DNA from: Carnobacterium alterfunditum DSM 5972
Lineage (GTDB): Bacteria > Bacillota > Bacilli > Lactobacillales > Carnobacteriaceae
Reading direction: 5' to 3'
Length of the DNA stretch: 64,000 nt
NCBI RefSeq assembly: GCF_000744115.1
Contig: NZ_JQLG01000004.1
Coordinates: forward strand, 992,001 to 1,056,000
Numbering within the stretch: the stretch's first letter is position 1; the number at the start of each line of letters is the position of its first letter. This document shows positions 7,064-14,207 of the stretch, piece by piece. Both the position numbers and the translations under genes were made by a program. The notes under the pieces are model-generated. The model saw only the letters and a list, made by a program, of their open reading frames with translations. It was not told where the DNA came from and did no database searches.

Positions 7064-7315
7064 ATGATTGAATTTAAGTACGATACACAATTATTAATAG
7101 AAGGTGAAAATTTATCTGAAGATACTATTAATCAAAATATAACTCAAAATTTTGAAGGAGATTGCTTACTTGTTGTTGGCGATTCTGATTTAATAAAATT
7201 ACATTTCCATACAAATAAACCTTGGGAAATTGTAGAATATTGTTCTTCTTTGGGTGAAGTATTTGATATTGTTATCGAGGATATGAGTAGGCAAGAAAGA
7301 GGTTTACAAGGTTAA
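7064..7315 (+). CDS. Small protein resembling the FakA/YloV C-terminal domain
   Basis: An 83-residue protein with ATG preceded by GAGGAAAAG. The stretch EGDCLLVVGDSDLIKLHFHT, then NKPWEIVEYCSSLGEV and IEDMSRQE closely follows the C-terminal domain pattern of FakA/YloV (GDSLVVVGDDDLVKVHVHT..PG.VL.YA...GEL..I.IENM..Q). That domain acts in fatty-acid kinase together with DegV/FakB partners. Here it stands alone, without the DAK2-like kinase domain. It could be a regulator, a partner of an incomplete kinase, or a gene fragment that kept its start. The clean ribosome binding site and intact frame favour an expressed gene. The assignment rests on motif memory only. Confidence 0.55.
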   Translation: MIEFKYDTQLLIEGENLSEDTINQNITQNFEGDCLLVVGDSDLIKLHFHTNKPWEIVEYCSSLGEVFDIVIEDMSRQERGLQG

Positions 7316-7330
7316 TAATAAGGTGAAATA

Positions 7331-7474
7331 TACTGACTCCCAAATGTTAGACCAAAAATCTAACGCTTGGAGGTCAGTTTTTTTATGGCTAAATATAGTT
7401 TTGAATTTAAATGGATGGTCGTGAAGGAATACATCAAAGGGCTTGGTAGATATAAAAAGTCTTCTACCCACTAA
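7331..7474 (+). mobile_element. Left-end remnant of an IS3-family element
   Basis: A long hairpin (CTGACTCCCAAATGTTAGA, short loop, then TCTAACGCTTGGAGGTCAG) and a T-run precede ATG 7385. The frame opens MAKYSFEFKWMVVKEYIKG, the usual start of IS3/IS150-type OrfA. It ends after 29 codons; OrfB and the right end are missing. Such end hairpins in IS3 elements limit read-through transcription into the transposase. Confidence 0.65.
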
Positions 7475-7516
7475 TTATCCATTTCTTCTGACAAAGGACA
7501 GCTCAATCCCTTTTCT

Positions 7517-7865
7517 TTAGCCAGCTGAAGGATTGTTATCCCCTTCTGATAATTCACTTTCTAAACTACTTAAAACATCTTCTACTGCTAATCTACCACC
7601 CGTTTTTTCTTTATATTTTGTAACAATATCAACGACTTTAGTAAAACTATCGTATGTATTCTTGAAATTGTCGCCACTATTATAATCCGATACAACATTT
7701 GTCGGAATCAATGGACATAATCCAATTCAACATCTGCTAATGTAATGTTGGCTCCTGGATAATAGTAGTTCAAAAATTTTAATAGATAAACATCGTCTTT
7801 TTTTTCGATAATTGGATTCAAATAATCGCCTTGATAGTCTGTATCAGTTGTTCCAAAATCGACAG
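7517..7865 (-). pseudogene. Frameshifted gene of unknown function
   Basis: On the minus strand a frame reads VDFGTTDTDYQGDYLNPIIE, then KKDDVYLLKFLNYYYPGAN and ITLADVELDYVH and hits TGA near 7710. A second frame continues from there as IPTNVVSDYNSGDNFKNTY, SFTKVVDIVTKYKEKTGG and ends DNNPSAG. The two halves have the same composition and the break lies in the middle of coding-like sequence, so this is one gene with a frameshift. I do not recognise the family, and no start is visible because the N-terminus runs into AT-rich sequence near 7870. Confidence 0.45.
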
Positions 7866-8028
7866 TAAAAAGGTATTGATTTCAATGAATTTTTATTGTC
7901 GATTATAGATACCTATTAACTCATTTAGATTTACTAGTTAAAAATAAAGTGTTGCCAAGACAGTTCGCTATTTTTCTTATCAAATATTAATATGTCATCT
8001 ACTCCTAAAACTAAGTTGTTTTGAATCG

Positions 8029-8547
8029 TCAAGATAGATAGACCTTATTTATTTGTTTATGAATAATAGGAAAAAAAATAGGGGCTAATAACAGATAAAA
8101 CACAAAATTACCTACAGCATGTGCTATATCATAAGGAATACCAGAGATATAGTATGGGAAGAAAGACAGCCACCCAAAGAACGGAGCCTGTACAAGTGAG
8201 ATGATGAAGCCATATAATAAACCAGTGAATCCACTGACAAATGCCATCACAACTAGTGGAATATTATTATATATTCTACGAAAAGGGCAAACAACTAAAA
8301 GAACGACTGTAAAAGCTATTAATTGGGCAATAGTCCAAACACCAAAACCTAAACTAAGATTTGAGACTACCAAAGATAATAAAGCAACAATAAGCCCAGA
8401 AGATAATCCTAAAGAAAGAGTGATAATAATCAAAATCGTTGTCATCGGTTGAACATTAGGTAGAAAACTAAATGAAACCCTACCTACATAAATAAAAGAA
8501 GTGAGCAGTCCAAGAAGAGCGATTTTTTTTGTTTTATTTTGCACCAT
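8029..8547 (-). CDS. ECF transporter substrate-binding S component, predicted for cobalamin
   Basis: A hydrophobic protein of 172 residues with about six membrane segments, the usual size and shape of an ECF S component. The N-terminal segment (KKIALLGLLTSFIYVGRVS) carries the small residues that contact EcfT. The start lies one base after the stop of a DUF4430 lipoprotein gene, so the two are translationally linked. The same operon encodes a B12 adenosyltransferase and a B12-dependent dehydratase, so cobalamin or a precursor is the most likely substrate. The shared energy module ecfA1A2T is at 28-30.6 kb of this window. Substrate specificity is inferred from context only. Confidence 0.75.
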   Translation of the reverse strand: MVQNKTKKIALLGLLTSFIYVGRVSFSFLPNVQPMTTILIIITLSLGLSSGLIVALLSLVVSNLSLGFGVWTIAQLIAFTVVLLVVCPFRRIYNNIPLVVMAFVSGFTGLLYGFIISLVQAPFFGWLSFFPYYISGIPYDIAHAVGNFVFYLLLAPIFFPIIHKQINKVYLS

Positions 8548-8548
8548 C

Positions 8549-8968
8549 TTAGAATTCCGTTAGTTCCCAAACTACTTGATCTCCATCTAACAATTCGTAT
8601 TCGTTTGCGCCAACTGTTGCTTCTTCATCGTTTGCTGTATAAATCCAGAATTTGTTATCTTTTTCTGATTGTTCGACGCCGTTAATGCTGTTAATAAATC
8701 CATCAGTTTCTTCAATTATCATATTTTCTTTCATAGCATCTAAAAGGATGACTCCATTATCCACCGCTAATTCGACATCCTCTACTTCTTCCCCTGCAAC
8801 TAAAACTTTCACATTAGCTGAAACTTCTTTAGATTTATCTTTTGCAGTAATTGATTCTACTTGTTCTTCAGAACTGTTTGTTCTATCTTGGGTTTCTGAA
8901 ATCCCACAACCGGTCGTCAATATCCCGGCCATTAATAAGCTTAAAATTAAGTTGCTCGTCTTTTTCAT
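8549..8968 (-). CDS. DUF4430 (transcobalamin-like C-terminal domain) lipoprotein
   Basis: A 139-residue lipoprotein from ATG 8968, chosen for the GGAGG 8 nt upstream; an in-frame TTG at 8983 sits on top of that site. The signal peptide ends in lipobox LTTGC (Cys21) and is followed by a Ser/Glu-rich linker. The C-terminal domain contains 'VILLDAMKEN', 'INSINGVEQSEKDNKFWIYT' and 'YELLDGDQVVWELTEF', the DUF4430 pattern (NG.......WMYYVNG.......Y.L.DGD.V.W.Y). This domain is related to the beta-domain of transcobalamin/intrinsic factor. With the adjacent S component it may present cobalamin to the ECF transporter. That role is inference. Confidence 0.8.
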   Translation of the reverse strand: MKKTSNLILSLLMAGILTTGCGISETQDRTNSSEEQVESITAKDKSKEVSANVKVLVAGEEVEDVELAVDNGVILLDAMKENMIIEETDGFINSINGVEQSEKDNKFWIYTANDEEATVGANEYELLDGDQVVWELTEF

Positions 8969-9444
8969 TGTTTCTTCCTCCAATAATAGTGCTTAGTTTT
9001 ATCAATAAATGTATTAACTAATATCACTAGTGTTACATAAAACATTATCTGTTTAACAAATTTTTTTATATTATTCCAATAAGCAAAAAAGTCCCCTTTA
9101 CTGAACTCAGATAACTCTTCCAAGACTAATAAAAAGGACCTAACTCATGGATAAGTGTAAAACAAAAAGCAAACAATTTATTTTTCAAATCAAACGATTT
9201 TTTCGTTATCTATTATTTCAAACCGCAGAAGAATGGCTTATTCTTTTATTCCCCACTTAACCCCTAAAGAAAGGTTGTCAGACAGTAATGGAATCAGTTG
9301 AATAAGCAAAATTTTCTGGAAATAGTCATTTTTTTCGCAAGCACTCACTTTTTTGCCTTTTTGAGAAACTGGAATAGTTGTATCTTCTGGGTTTGCTAAT
9401 TCATTTGCTACTATTTTCCTGATTTTTCTTCAAGATTTAGATCG
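8969..9444. other. Intergenic region in the pdu-type operon with decayed coding fragments
   Basis: No intact gene is present. Around 9270-9430 the minus strand reads KIRKIVANELANPEDTTIP and VSQKGKKVSACEKNDYFQK without start or ribosome binding site, which looks like a residue of a lost operon gene that I cannot name. On the plus strand an ATG at 9148 opens a 37-codon frame (MDKCKTKSKQFIFQIKRFF) after AAGGACCTAACTC. It may be a transposase remnant, but this is not established. Confidence 0.35.
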
Positions 9445-9954
9445 CTATTCTCCTTCAAAAAATGTTTTTACTGATAACTCACAGATTAACTGATCTTCCT
9501 CTACTGAGCCACCACTTACACCAACTGCTCCAATCACTTGACCATGACAGACCAGTGGGATACCACCAGCAAAGGTAACCATTTCACCATTCAACATAGT
9601 TTCTATTTGATATAATTCTCCATTGGGTACTGTATCTTTATTTAACTCTTTAGTTGGTTTGCGCATCATAATAGCTGTATTAGCTTTTTTGGGAGCTAGT
9701 GTAATACTTGCAATGTTAGCTTCAGGCATATGATAAAACATTCTTGGATGTCCACTCATATCAGTAATACAAATTGTGATTGGAACATTAATTTCTTGTG
9801 CTTTTTGTTCCGCTACATCGATAATACGATATAGATTGTCTTTTTCAAAATAAGTTTCGGCTTTTAGATACGCAATGACTTTTTCAATTTTTTCATCAAA
9901 ATTAGGTTCAGCTTTTAAATAAGTAAGAGCTTTTTCAATATTTTTATTTTCCAT
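9445..9954 (-). CDS. GlcG/HbpS-like protein (PduO C-terminal domain family)
   Basis: From about residue 35 the protein matches the GlcG/HbpS/PduO-C fold: 'VAEQKAQEINVPITICITD', 'SGHPRMFYHMPEA', 'AGGIPLVCHGQVIGAVGVSGG' and a final 'EDQLICELSVKTFF'. These small proteins bind haem or other ligands, and in PduO they form the C-terminal domain beside the adenosyltransferase. Here it is a separate gene directly after the adenosyltransferase. ATG 9954 follows GGGTGG; an in-frame GTG at 9963 is the alternative start. The N-terminus carries a 17-residue tandem duplication (IEKALTYLKAEPNFDEK, then IEKVIAYLKAETYFEKD), absent from typical family members as far as I know. Confidence 0.8.
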   Translation of the reverse strand: MENKNIEKALTYLKAEPNFDEKIEKVIAYLKAETYFEKDNLYRIIDVAEQKAQEINVPITICITDMSGHPRMFYHMPEANIASITLAPKKANTAIMMRKPTKELNKDTVPNGELYQIETMLNGEMVTFAGGIPLVCHGQVIGAVGVSGGSVEEDQLICELSVKTFFEGE

Positions 9955-9955
9955 A

Positions 9956-10531
9956 TTATCCACCCATCCGTTCTTTATATCTTATGATTATTTCGTCTAC
10001 TTGCTTTTCTTGTTTTTGATAATGGTCTTCTGAGCGAGCTAATATATATAAGCAATCTGACAAACGATTAATATATTGTTTAGTTTCAGGTCGGATTTCT
10101 ACTTCTTCAGATAGTTGAATCAACAAACGTTCAGCTCTACGGCAAACTGTTCTAGCTAAATGCAAATGCGAGCCCGCAATGCTAGTTCCTGGTAGAATAA
10201 ATGTTTTAATCTCAGGTAATCTTTCGGTATAGACATCGATGATATGTTCTAACTCTTTAATGTCTATTTGATTAATTTGTTCACTATGTGTTGCAAACAT
10301 CTCGGAATCAACCGTTGCTATTTCACCAGATAACTGAAACATCTTATATTGTAATTTAATTAGAAACTCTTTATTCTCAGGAATCTGACTAAATTTTTCA
10401 GCAATACTAATTACTGCATTACATTCATCAAACGTTCCATAAACGTCAACACGATTTGAATATTTCTTAACTCGTTGACCATCAAATAAACTTGTAGAAC
10501 CTTCGTCTCCTGTCTTAGTATAGATCGCCAT
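9956..10531 (-). CDS. pduO: PduO-type ATP:cob(I)alamin adenosyltransferase
   Basis: Start MAIYTKTGDEGSTSLF at ATG 10531 behind AAGGATG. A frame to 10567 exists but lacks a ribosome binding site. The N-terminal phosphate-binding motif (YTKTGDEGSTSLFDGQRV), 'VDVYGTFDECNA' and the helix motif 'ARTVCRRAERLL' are diagnostic for PduO-type enzymes, which form trimers and transfer the adenosyl group of ATP to cob(I)alamin. The length (191 residues) fits the family. It supplies adenosyl-B12 to the dehydratase encoded in the same operon. It overlaps the next gene's alternative start, so coupling is likely. Confidence 0.92.
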   Translation of the reverse strand: MAIYTKTGDEGSTSLFDGQRVKKYSNRVDVYGTFDECNAVISIAEKFSQIPENKEFLIKLQYKMFQLSGEIATVDSEMFATHSEQINQIDIKELEHIIDVYTERLPEIKTFILPGTSIAGSHLHLARTVCRRAERLLIQLSEEVEIRPETKQYINRLSDCLYILARSEDHYQKQEKQVDEIIIRYKERMGG

Positions 10532-10769
10532 ATATATCACATCCTTATTTATTGAAACGGTCAACAATCCCTATAATAGCTCAACCAAGTACATCTTACT
10601 GGCCCCGATTACGCGCCCCTTATCCATGATTGATCTATCCTTTCTACAATCTGCAACTCTTTTTTTATAGATAATTCGTACGCTTCATTTGTCATTTCCT
10701 GCTATTATGTCTTAATTAAAATAGATTTGCCTGGAATATTCCAACTGCATCCAATGTTCTACACTTCCC

Positions 10770-11096
10770 TTAATGTTTAAAGGGGATGCCCTTAACTAAT
10801 CTTGCTGCATTAGTACCAAGCTTCATGACCTCTAAAACATTCTGTATATCTATCTCAAATAATGGTTCATTTTCAGGCAAATTTCTATAATGGAGAATAG
10901 CGTGACTGCGATTAATTGCTAATCCTACCGACAACGAAGACTGTACAGAAGCTTGATAAGCTGCTTGACAAAGGTCACAACCACTATCTAAATCAATTAC
11001 CTCAAACGGAATCTCTTCTTCTTCCATCCCAAATAACAGAGGCGCTAATGTATATTCATTAACATAACTTACTACTTTGATAACTGGGTTACTCAT
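10770..11096 (-). CDS. pduH: Diol/glycerol dehydratase reactivase small subunit
   Basis: A 108-residue protein with 'MSNPVIKVVSYVNEYTLAPL', 'LFGMEEEEIPFEVID' and 'ASVQSSLSVGLAINRSHAIL', matching the PduH/DdrB small subunit, which resembles the dehydratase beta subunit and swaps with it during reactivation. It overlaps the reactivase large subunit by 4 nt (ATGA), showing tight coupling. With the large subunit it releases damaged cobalamin from inactivated dehydratase. Confidence 0.88.
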   Translation of the reverse strand: MSNPVIKVVSYVNEYTLAPLLFGMEEEEIPFEVIDLDSGCDLCQAAYQASVQSSLSVGLAINRSHAILHYRNLPENEPLFEIDIQNVLEVMKLGTNAARLVKGIPFKH

Positions 11097-12928
11097 GCTT
11101 TTTTCCTCCTTGAACGAGCGTAAGAAAGAATTAGACCTGTAGCAACTGCATTACGCGGCCCTTCAATTCCACGGATATTACCTTGGCCCGCCACTAATGA
11201 ATAATGGGACAACTCTTCCGTTACCATCTGTGGAATCTCAAAATCTATAGCCGATCCACCTACAATTACAACAAATGGAATATCGCGAATATTGCCTGTT
11301 GGACTAACATGACGCAATGCACGAATAGCATTTGTAACGAATACACGTTTTTTAGCTGTTTGTCTAACCAACTTAATTTTCTCGATAGATAAATCTCCGG
11401 GTACCGGAACAAACCCATCAGGTTTAACTACAACCGTCTTAGCAAAAATATTAGCTGGTAAAACTTTATCAAAAAATTCAACCGTACCGTCTTCGTGACG
11501 AATATGGAATAAACTTTCTACTTTCGCTAATGGATATCGCTTGATATCTTCGGCTAAGTATTGATCTTCTATTCCTAATTCAGAGTTAATCAACATAGTA
11601 ACCATATCTCCAGCTCCAGCAAGATGTATGGACGTAATTCGATCTGAAGGATCAATAATAGAGGCATCTGTTGATCCTGCGCCTAGATCTAAAATCGCCA
11701 GAGGCTTGTTCGTTCCGGCTGTTGTTAATGCACCTAATATAGCCGCTTCTGCCTCTGCGCCACCAACTTCAACTTGTATGTTAAACTGTTTTTGAATTTC
11801 ATCAGCAATCAATATCATCTGAAGTCTGTCTGACTTAACCATAGATGCAATTCCTACAGCTTGCTCCATATAAATTTCGCCAGCTAAGCCACCTTTAACA
11901 TCAATCGGTACAAACGTATTAACTGCCAATAAATCTTTGATAAATATTTCACTAATCTGTTTATTAGTTAATTCAGACATTGTTTGACGGACAAGTTCGA
12001 GCATCCCACCCATATTAGTTCCTGCCTCACCCGTTATATTTTCTATAGCTTTAAAACTTGAAATAATACTCATGATTTTTTCGGCACCTTCAGAAACGCC
12101 AATTTCACTTGTATATTTGTCACCTTCAATAATTAAAGTGCCTGCAGGGATAATTCTTTCTTTCACATCCCCTTTCGGTGTCTTAATAACTACAGCTGAT
12201 CGATTTCCAATAAGGGCACGTGCAACCGGAACAATATTCTTTGTCTCATCAGAATTCAAATTGAAGACGGTCGCAATACCATATGGATTAGATAATTGAG
12301 AAATTGCTTTCCCTTTTCCCGCTACCTCTACAGCTGCTAACATCATTTGTGGAATCTTGTCAATATAGGCTACTTCATCTACGATTGGAATTTTATTCTC
12401 TAAGCGATTATTTATTAATACACCATCATCACCTTGAAGAATAGAACCTGTGATTTTATAACCATACTTAACATATAAATTGATTAAGTTAGCTGCATCT
12501 CCAAAATCAACGTCTTTAGGCACAATAACAATGTAGTCTTTAGTTTGATTTTTTTGGTCATAGAGATTGACAAGGTTTACAGTATAGCCCACACCCAATC
12601 CCAATCCGCCAGGCGTTTTAGGATTATGACCAATCATTGTTGATTCAGTAATAATTGTTTCTGTTATTGTTTCCATAGCTACATCTCCTATAACAGGAGT
12701 TGCTTCATTAATGCGGATCAAGTCTACATCAGCTATAGAAATATTCGTTTTTGACACGAGTGTTTCTATAGCTGATTTTATTCCCAATAAATTTTTCTTT
12801 GTACCTTTTATACCTGTAGTTGGTACAATAGCAGAATCAATGAAACTTACATCTCCATTTGGACTAACATCTGCTAAAGCTACCTCCGTTGAAGAGTTAC
12901 CGATATCAACACCAATTATTTTTTCCAT
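11093..12928 (-). CDS. pduG: Diol/glycerol dehydratase reactivase large subunit (ATPase)
   Basis: The start MEKIIGVDIGNSSTEVALAD at ATG 12928 follows AGGAAG; an in-frame TTG 21 nt earlier sits in the ribosome binding site. The protein has 611 residues, the usual length for PduG/DdrA. The actin/Hsp70-type ATPase motifs are visible: DIGNSSTE near the start and LDLGAGSTDASIID in the second half. The large subunit uses ATP to reopen inactivated dehydratase and expel the damaged cofactor. It lies between the dehydratase small subunit and pduH, the canonical order. No internal damage was seen. Confidence 0.93.
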   Translation of the reverse strand: MEKIIGVDIGNSSTEVALADVSPNGDVSFIDSAIVPTTGIKGTKKNLLGIKSAIETLVSKTNISIADVDLIRINEATPVIGDVAMETITETIITESTMIGHNPKTPGGLGLGVGYTVNLVNLYDQKNQTKDYIVIVPKDVDFGDAANLINLYVKYGYKITGSILQGDDGVLINNRLENKIPIVDEVAYIDKIPQMMLAAVEVAGKGKAISQLSNPYGIATVFNLNSDETKNIVPVARALIGNRSAVVIKTPKGDVKERIIPAGTLIIEGDKYTSEIGVSEGAEKIMSIISSFKAIENITGEAGTNMGGMLELVRQTMSELTNKQISEIFIKDLLAVNTFVPIDVKGGLAGEIYMEQAVGIASMVKSDRLQMILIADEIQKQFNIQVEVGGAEAEAAILGALTTAGTNKPLAILDLGAGSTDASIIDPSDRITSIHLAGAGDMVTMLINSELGIEDQYLAEDIKRYPLAKVESLFHIRHEDGTVEFFDKVLPANIFAKTVVVKPDGFVPVPGDLSIEKIKLVRQTAKKRVFVTNAIRALRHVSPTGNIRDIPFVVIVGGSAIDFEIPQMVTEELSHYSLVAGQGNIRGIEGPRNAVATGLILSYARSRRKKA

Positions 12929-12951
12929 AATAAGTGATCTTCCTTCCAAAA

Positions 12952-13464
12952 CTAGTTATCACCTTTTAATTTTTTTCTTACTTCATAATACTTAGCAGCC
13001 TCACGAATAAATTTCCCATTAATTGGTGCATTGTATTTAACTTCTAATTCTTCAGCAATAGCAACTAATTCTTCTTTTGTAGAACGATATGGTCTTAATG
13101 TTTCATAAATTTGTAATATACGTTCATCTGGAATTGCAGTTAGTTCAGCTGCGCGTGCAAAATTTTGTTTTAAAGCAGCACGTCCAGATGATTCAGAAAT
13201 TTCCCCTTGACGACGCAATGTATCAGGTGTAATACGAAGATCTTGCGAAGTAATAACGCCACTCATCACATTAGTTAGTGTAATCTCATCCAGTAATTTC
13301 CCAGTAGGAGATTTCACTAAATCTGGATGTTTCGTATATAAAGGATAGTCTGTTACTCCCATTTTTTGCATGTTTTCATAGTCTTCAGTTTTATGAGGTT
13401 TAGGTACAGATTCAACACTAATTTCTTCTACTATTTTTTTAGCTACATCATCTAATTCCGACAT
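12952..13464 (-). CDS. pduE: Diol/glycerol dehydratase small (gamma) subunit
   Basis: A 170-residue protein beginning MSELDDVAKKIVEEI. The core shows 'YPLYTKHPDLVKSPTGK', 'MSGVITSQDLRITPDTLRRQ' and 'AGRAALKQNFARAAELTAIPD', which match PduE/DhaB3/DhaE small subunits. It is part of the (alpha-beta-gamma)2 adenosylcobalamin-dependent dehydratase. Only 2 nt separate it from the medium subunit gene. Confidence 0.93.
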   Translation of the reverse strand: MSELDDVAKKIVEEISVESVPKPHKTEDYENMQKMGVTDYPLYTKHPDLVKSPTGKLLDEITLTNVMSGVITSQDLRITPDTLRRQGEISESSGRAALKQNFARAAELTAIPDERILQIYETLRPYRSTKEELVAIAEELEVKYNAPINGKFIREAAKYYEVRKKLKGDN

Positions 13465-13466
13465 AT

Positions 13467-14189
13467 CTATCCCTCCTTCGTTGCAAAGTCCACAATGATT
13501 TCTTCAGCCAGTTTACCAATTACTACATTCTTTGTTTCTTTAATATGCATTAAAGCAGACAACGCTTGATACGCAACACGTGCCATTTGGTCACTAACTG
13601 TAGGAACCGGGCTGGGCGATTCACCCTTAGCATATTTTGCTGCGTTTTTCCCAATTGCACGATAAGTATCCAATGTTATAACTGGAGCTTGAGGAAATAA
13701 TTCGAGGTTTGATAATGGTGCTAAATCTTTTTGGTGAATAATAGTTGTACCTTTTGATTGTATTGCGACACAAATTCCTGAACCAGATAACTGATCTCCT
13801 TCTGCACCTACAAAAGAAACATCAGCTGTACGGTATACTTTAATAACTCGAGCTTTTAGTCCTTCTTCTTCAATGCCTGCGATAACTTGACGTAAAATAT
13901 CTCTATGTGAAAGACCAGTTAAGTTTTCTGTCAAAAACTCTGCAAATCCTGGTGCAACTGCCACCACTACTTCATCTTTAGACGTTCCTGATTTTGCCAC
14001 TCCGGCACGCTTAAACCAATTTTTTTGTTTAGCAATTACTTGTTCATTATTTTGAACTGAAGTCTCTTGATGTGAATTATCACTTAGCGTCTCTTTAAAT
14101 GTTACAGCAGAGTCATCCGTTGGCATCTCTTTTATCACATCACGTACAATGGCTCTTAACAAATCTTCATTTACGTTTGATCCAGACAT
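13467..14189 (-). CDS. pduD: Diol/glycerol dehydratase medium (beta) subunit
   Basis: ATG 14189 follows GGAGG at a good distance and gives [20 protein letters not shown]. It has a PduD-like N-terminal extension of about 50 residues before the conserved core ('[17 protein letters not shown]', '[19 protein letters not shown]', '[15 protein letters not shown]', '[20 protein letters not shown]'). In diol dehydratases this extension makes the enzyme poorly soluble and can target it to microcompartments; glycerol dehydratases lack or shorten it. This favours a diol-dehydratase-type enzyme that may also act on glycerol. Confidence 0.92.
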   Translation of the reverse strand: MSGSNVNEDLLRAIVRDVIKEMPTDDSAVTFKETLSDNSHQETSVQNNEQVIAKQKNWFKRAGVAKSGTSKDEVVVAVAPGFAEFLTENLTGLSHRDILRQVIAGIEEEGLKARVIKVYRTADVSFVGAEGDQLSGSGICVAIQSKGTTIIHQKDLAPLSNLELFPQAPVITLDTYRAIGKNAAKYAKGESPSPVPTVSDQMARVAYQALSALMHIKETKNVVIGKLAEEIIVDFATKEG

Positions 14190-14207
14190 TATTTTCTCCT
14201 CCATTTC

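Noticed and set aside
10532-10769. Possible gene between pduH and pduO (minus-strand fragments such as MTNEAYELSIKKELQIVERI)
   Set aside because: Frames are short and broken, with no start signal. It may be residue of a lost operon gene but cannot be named or shown to be coding.
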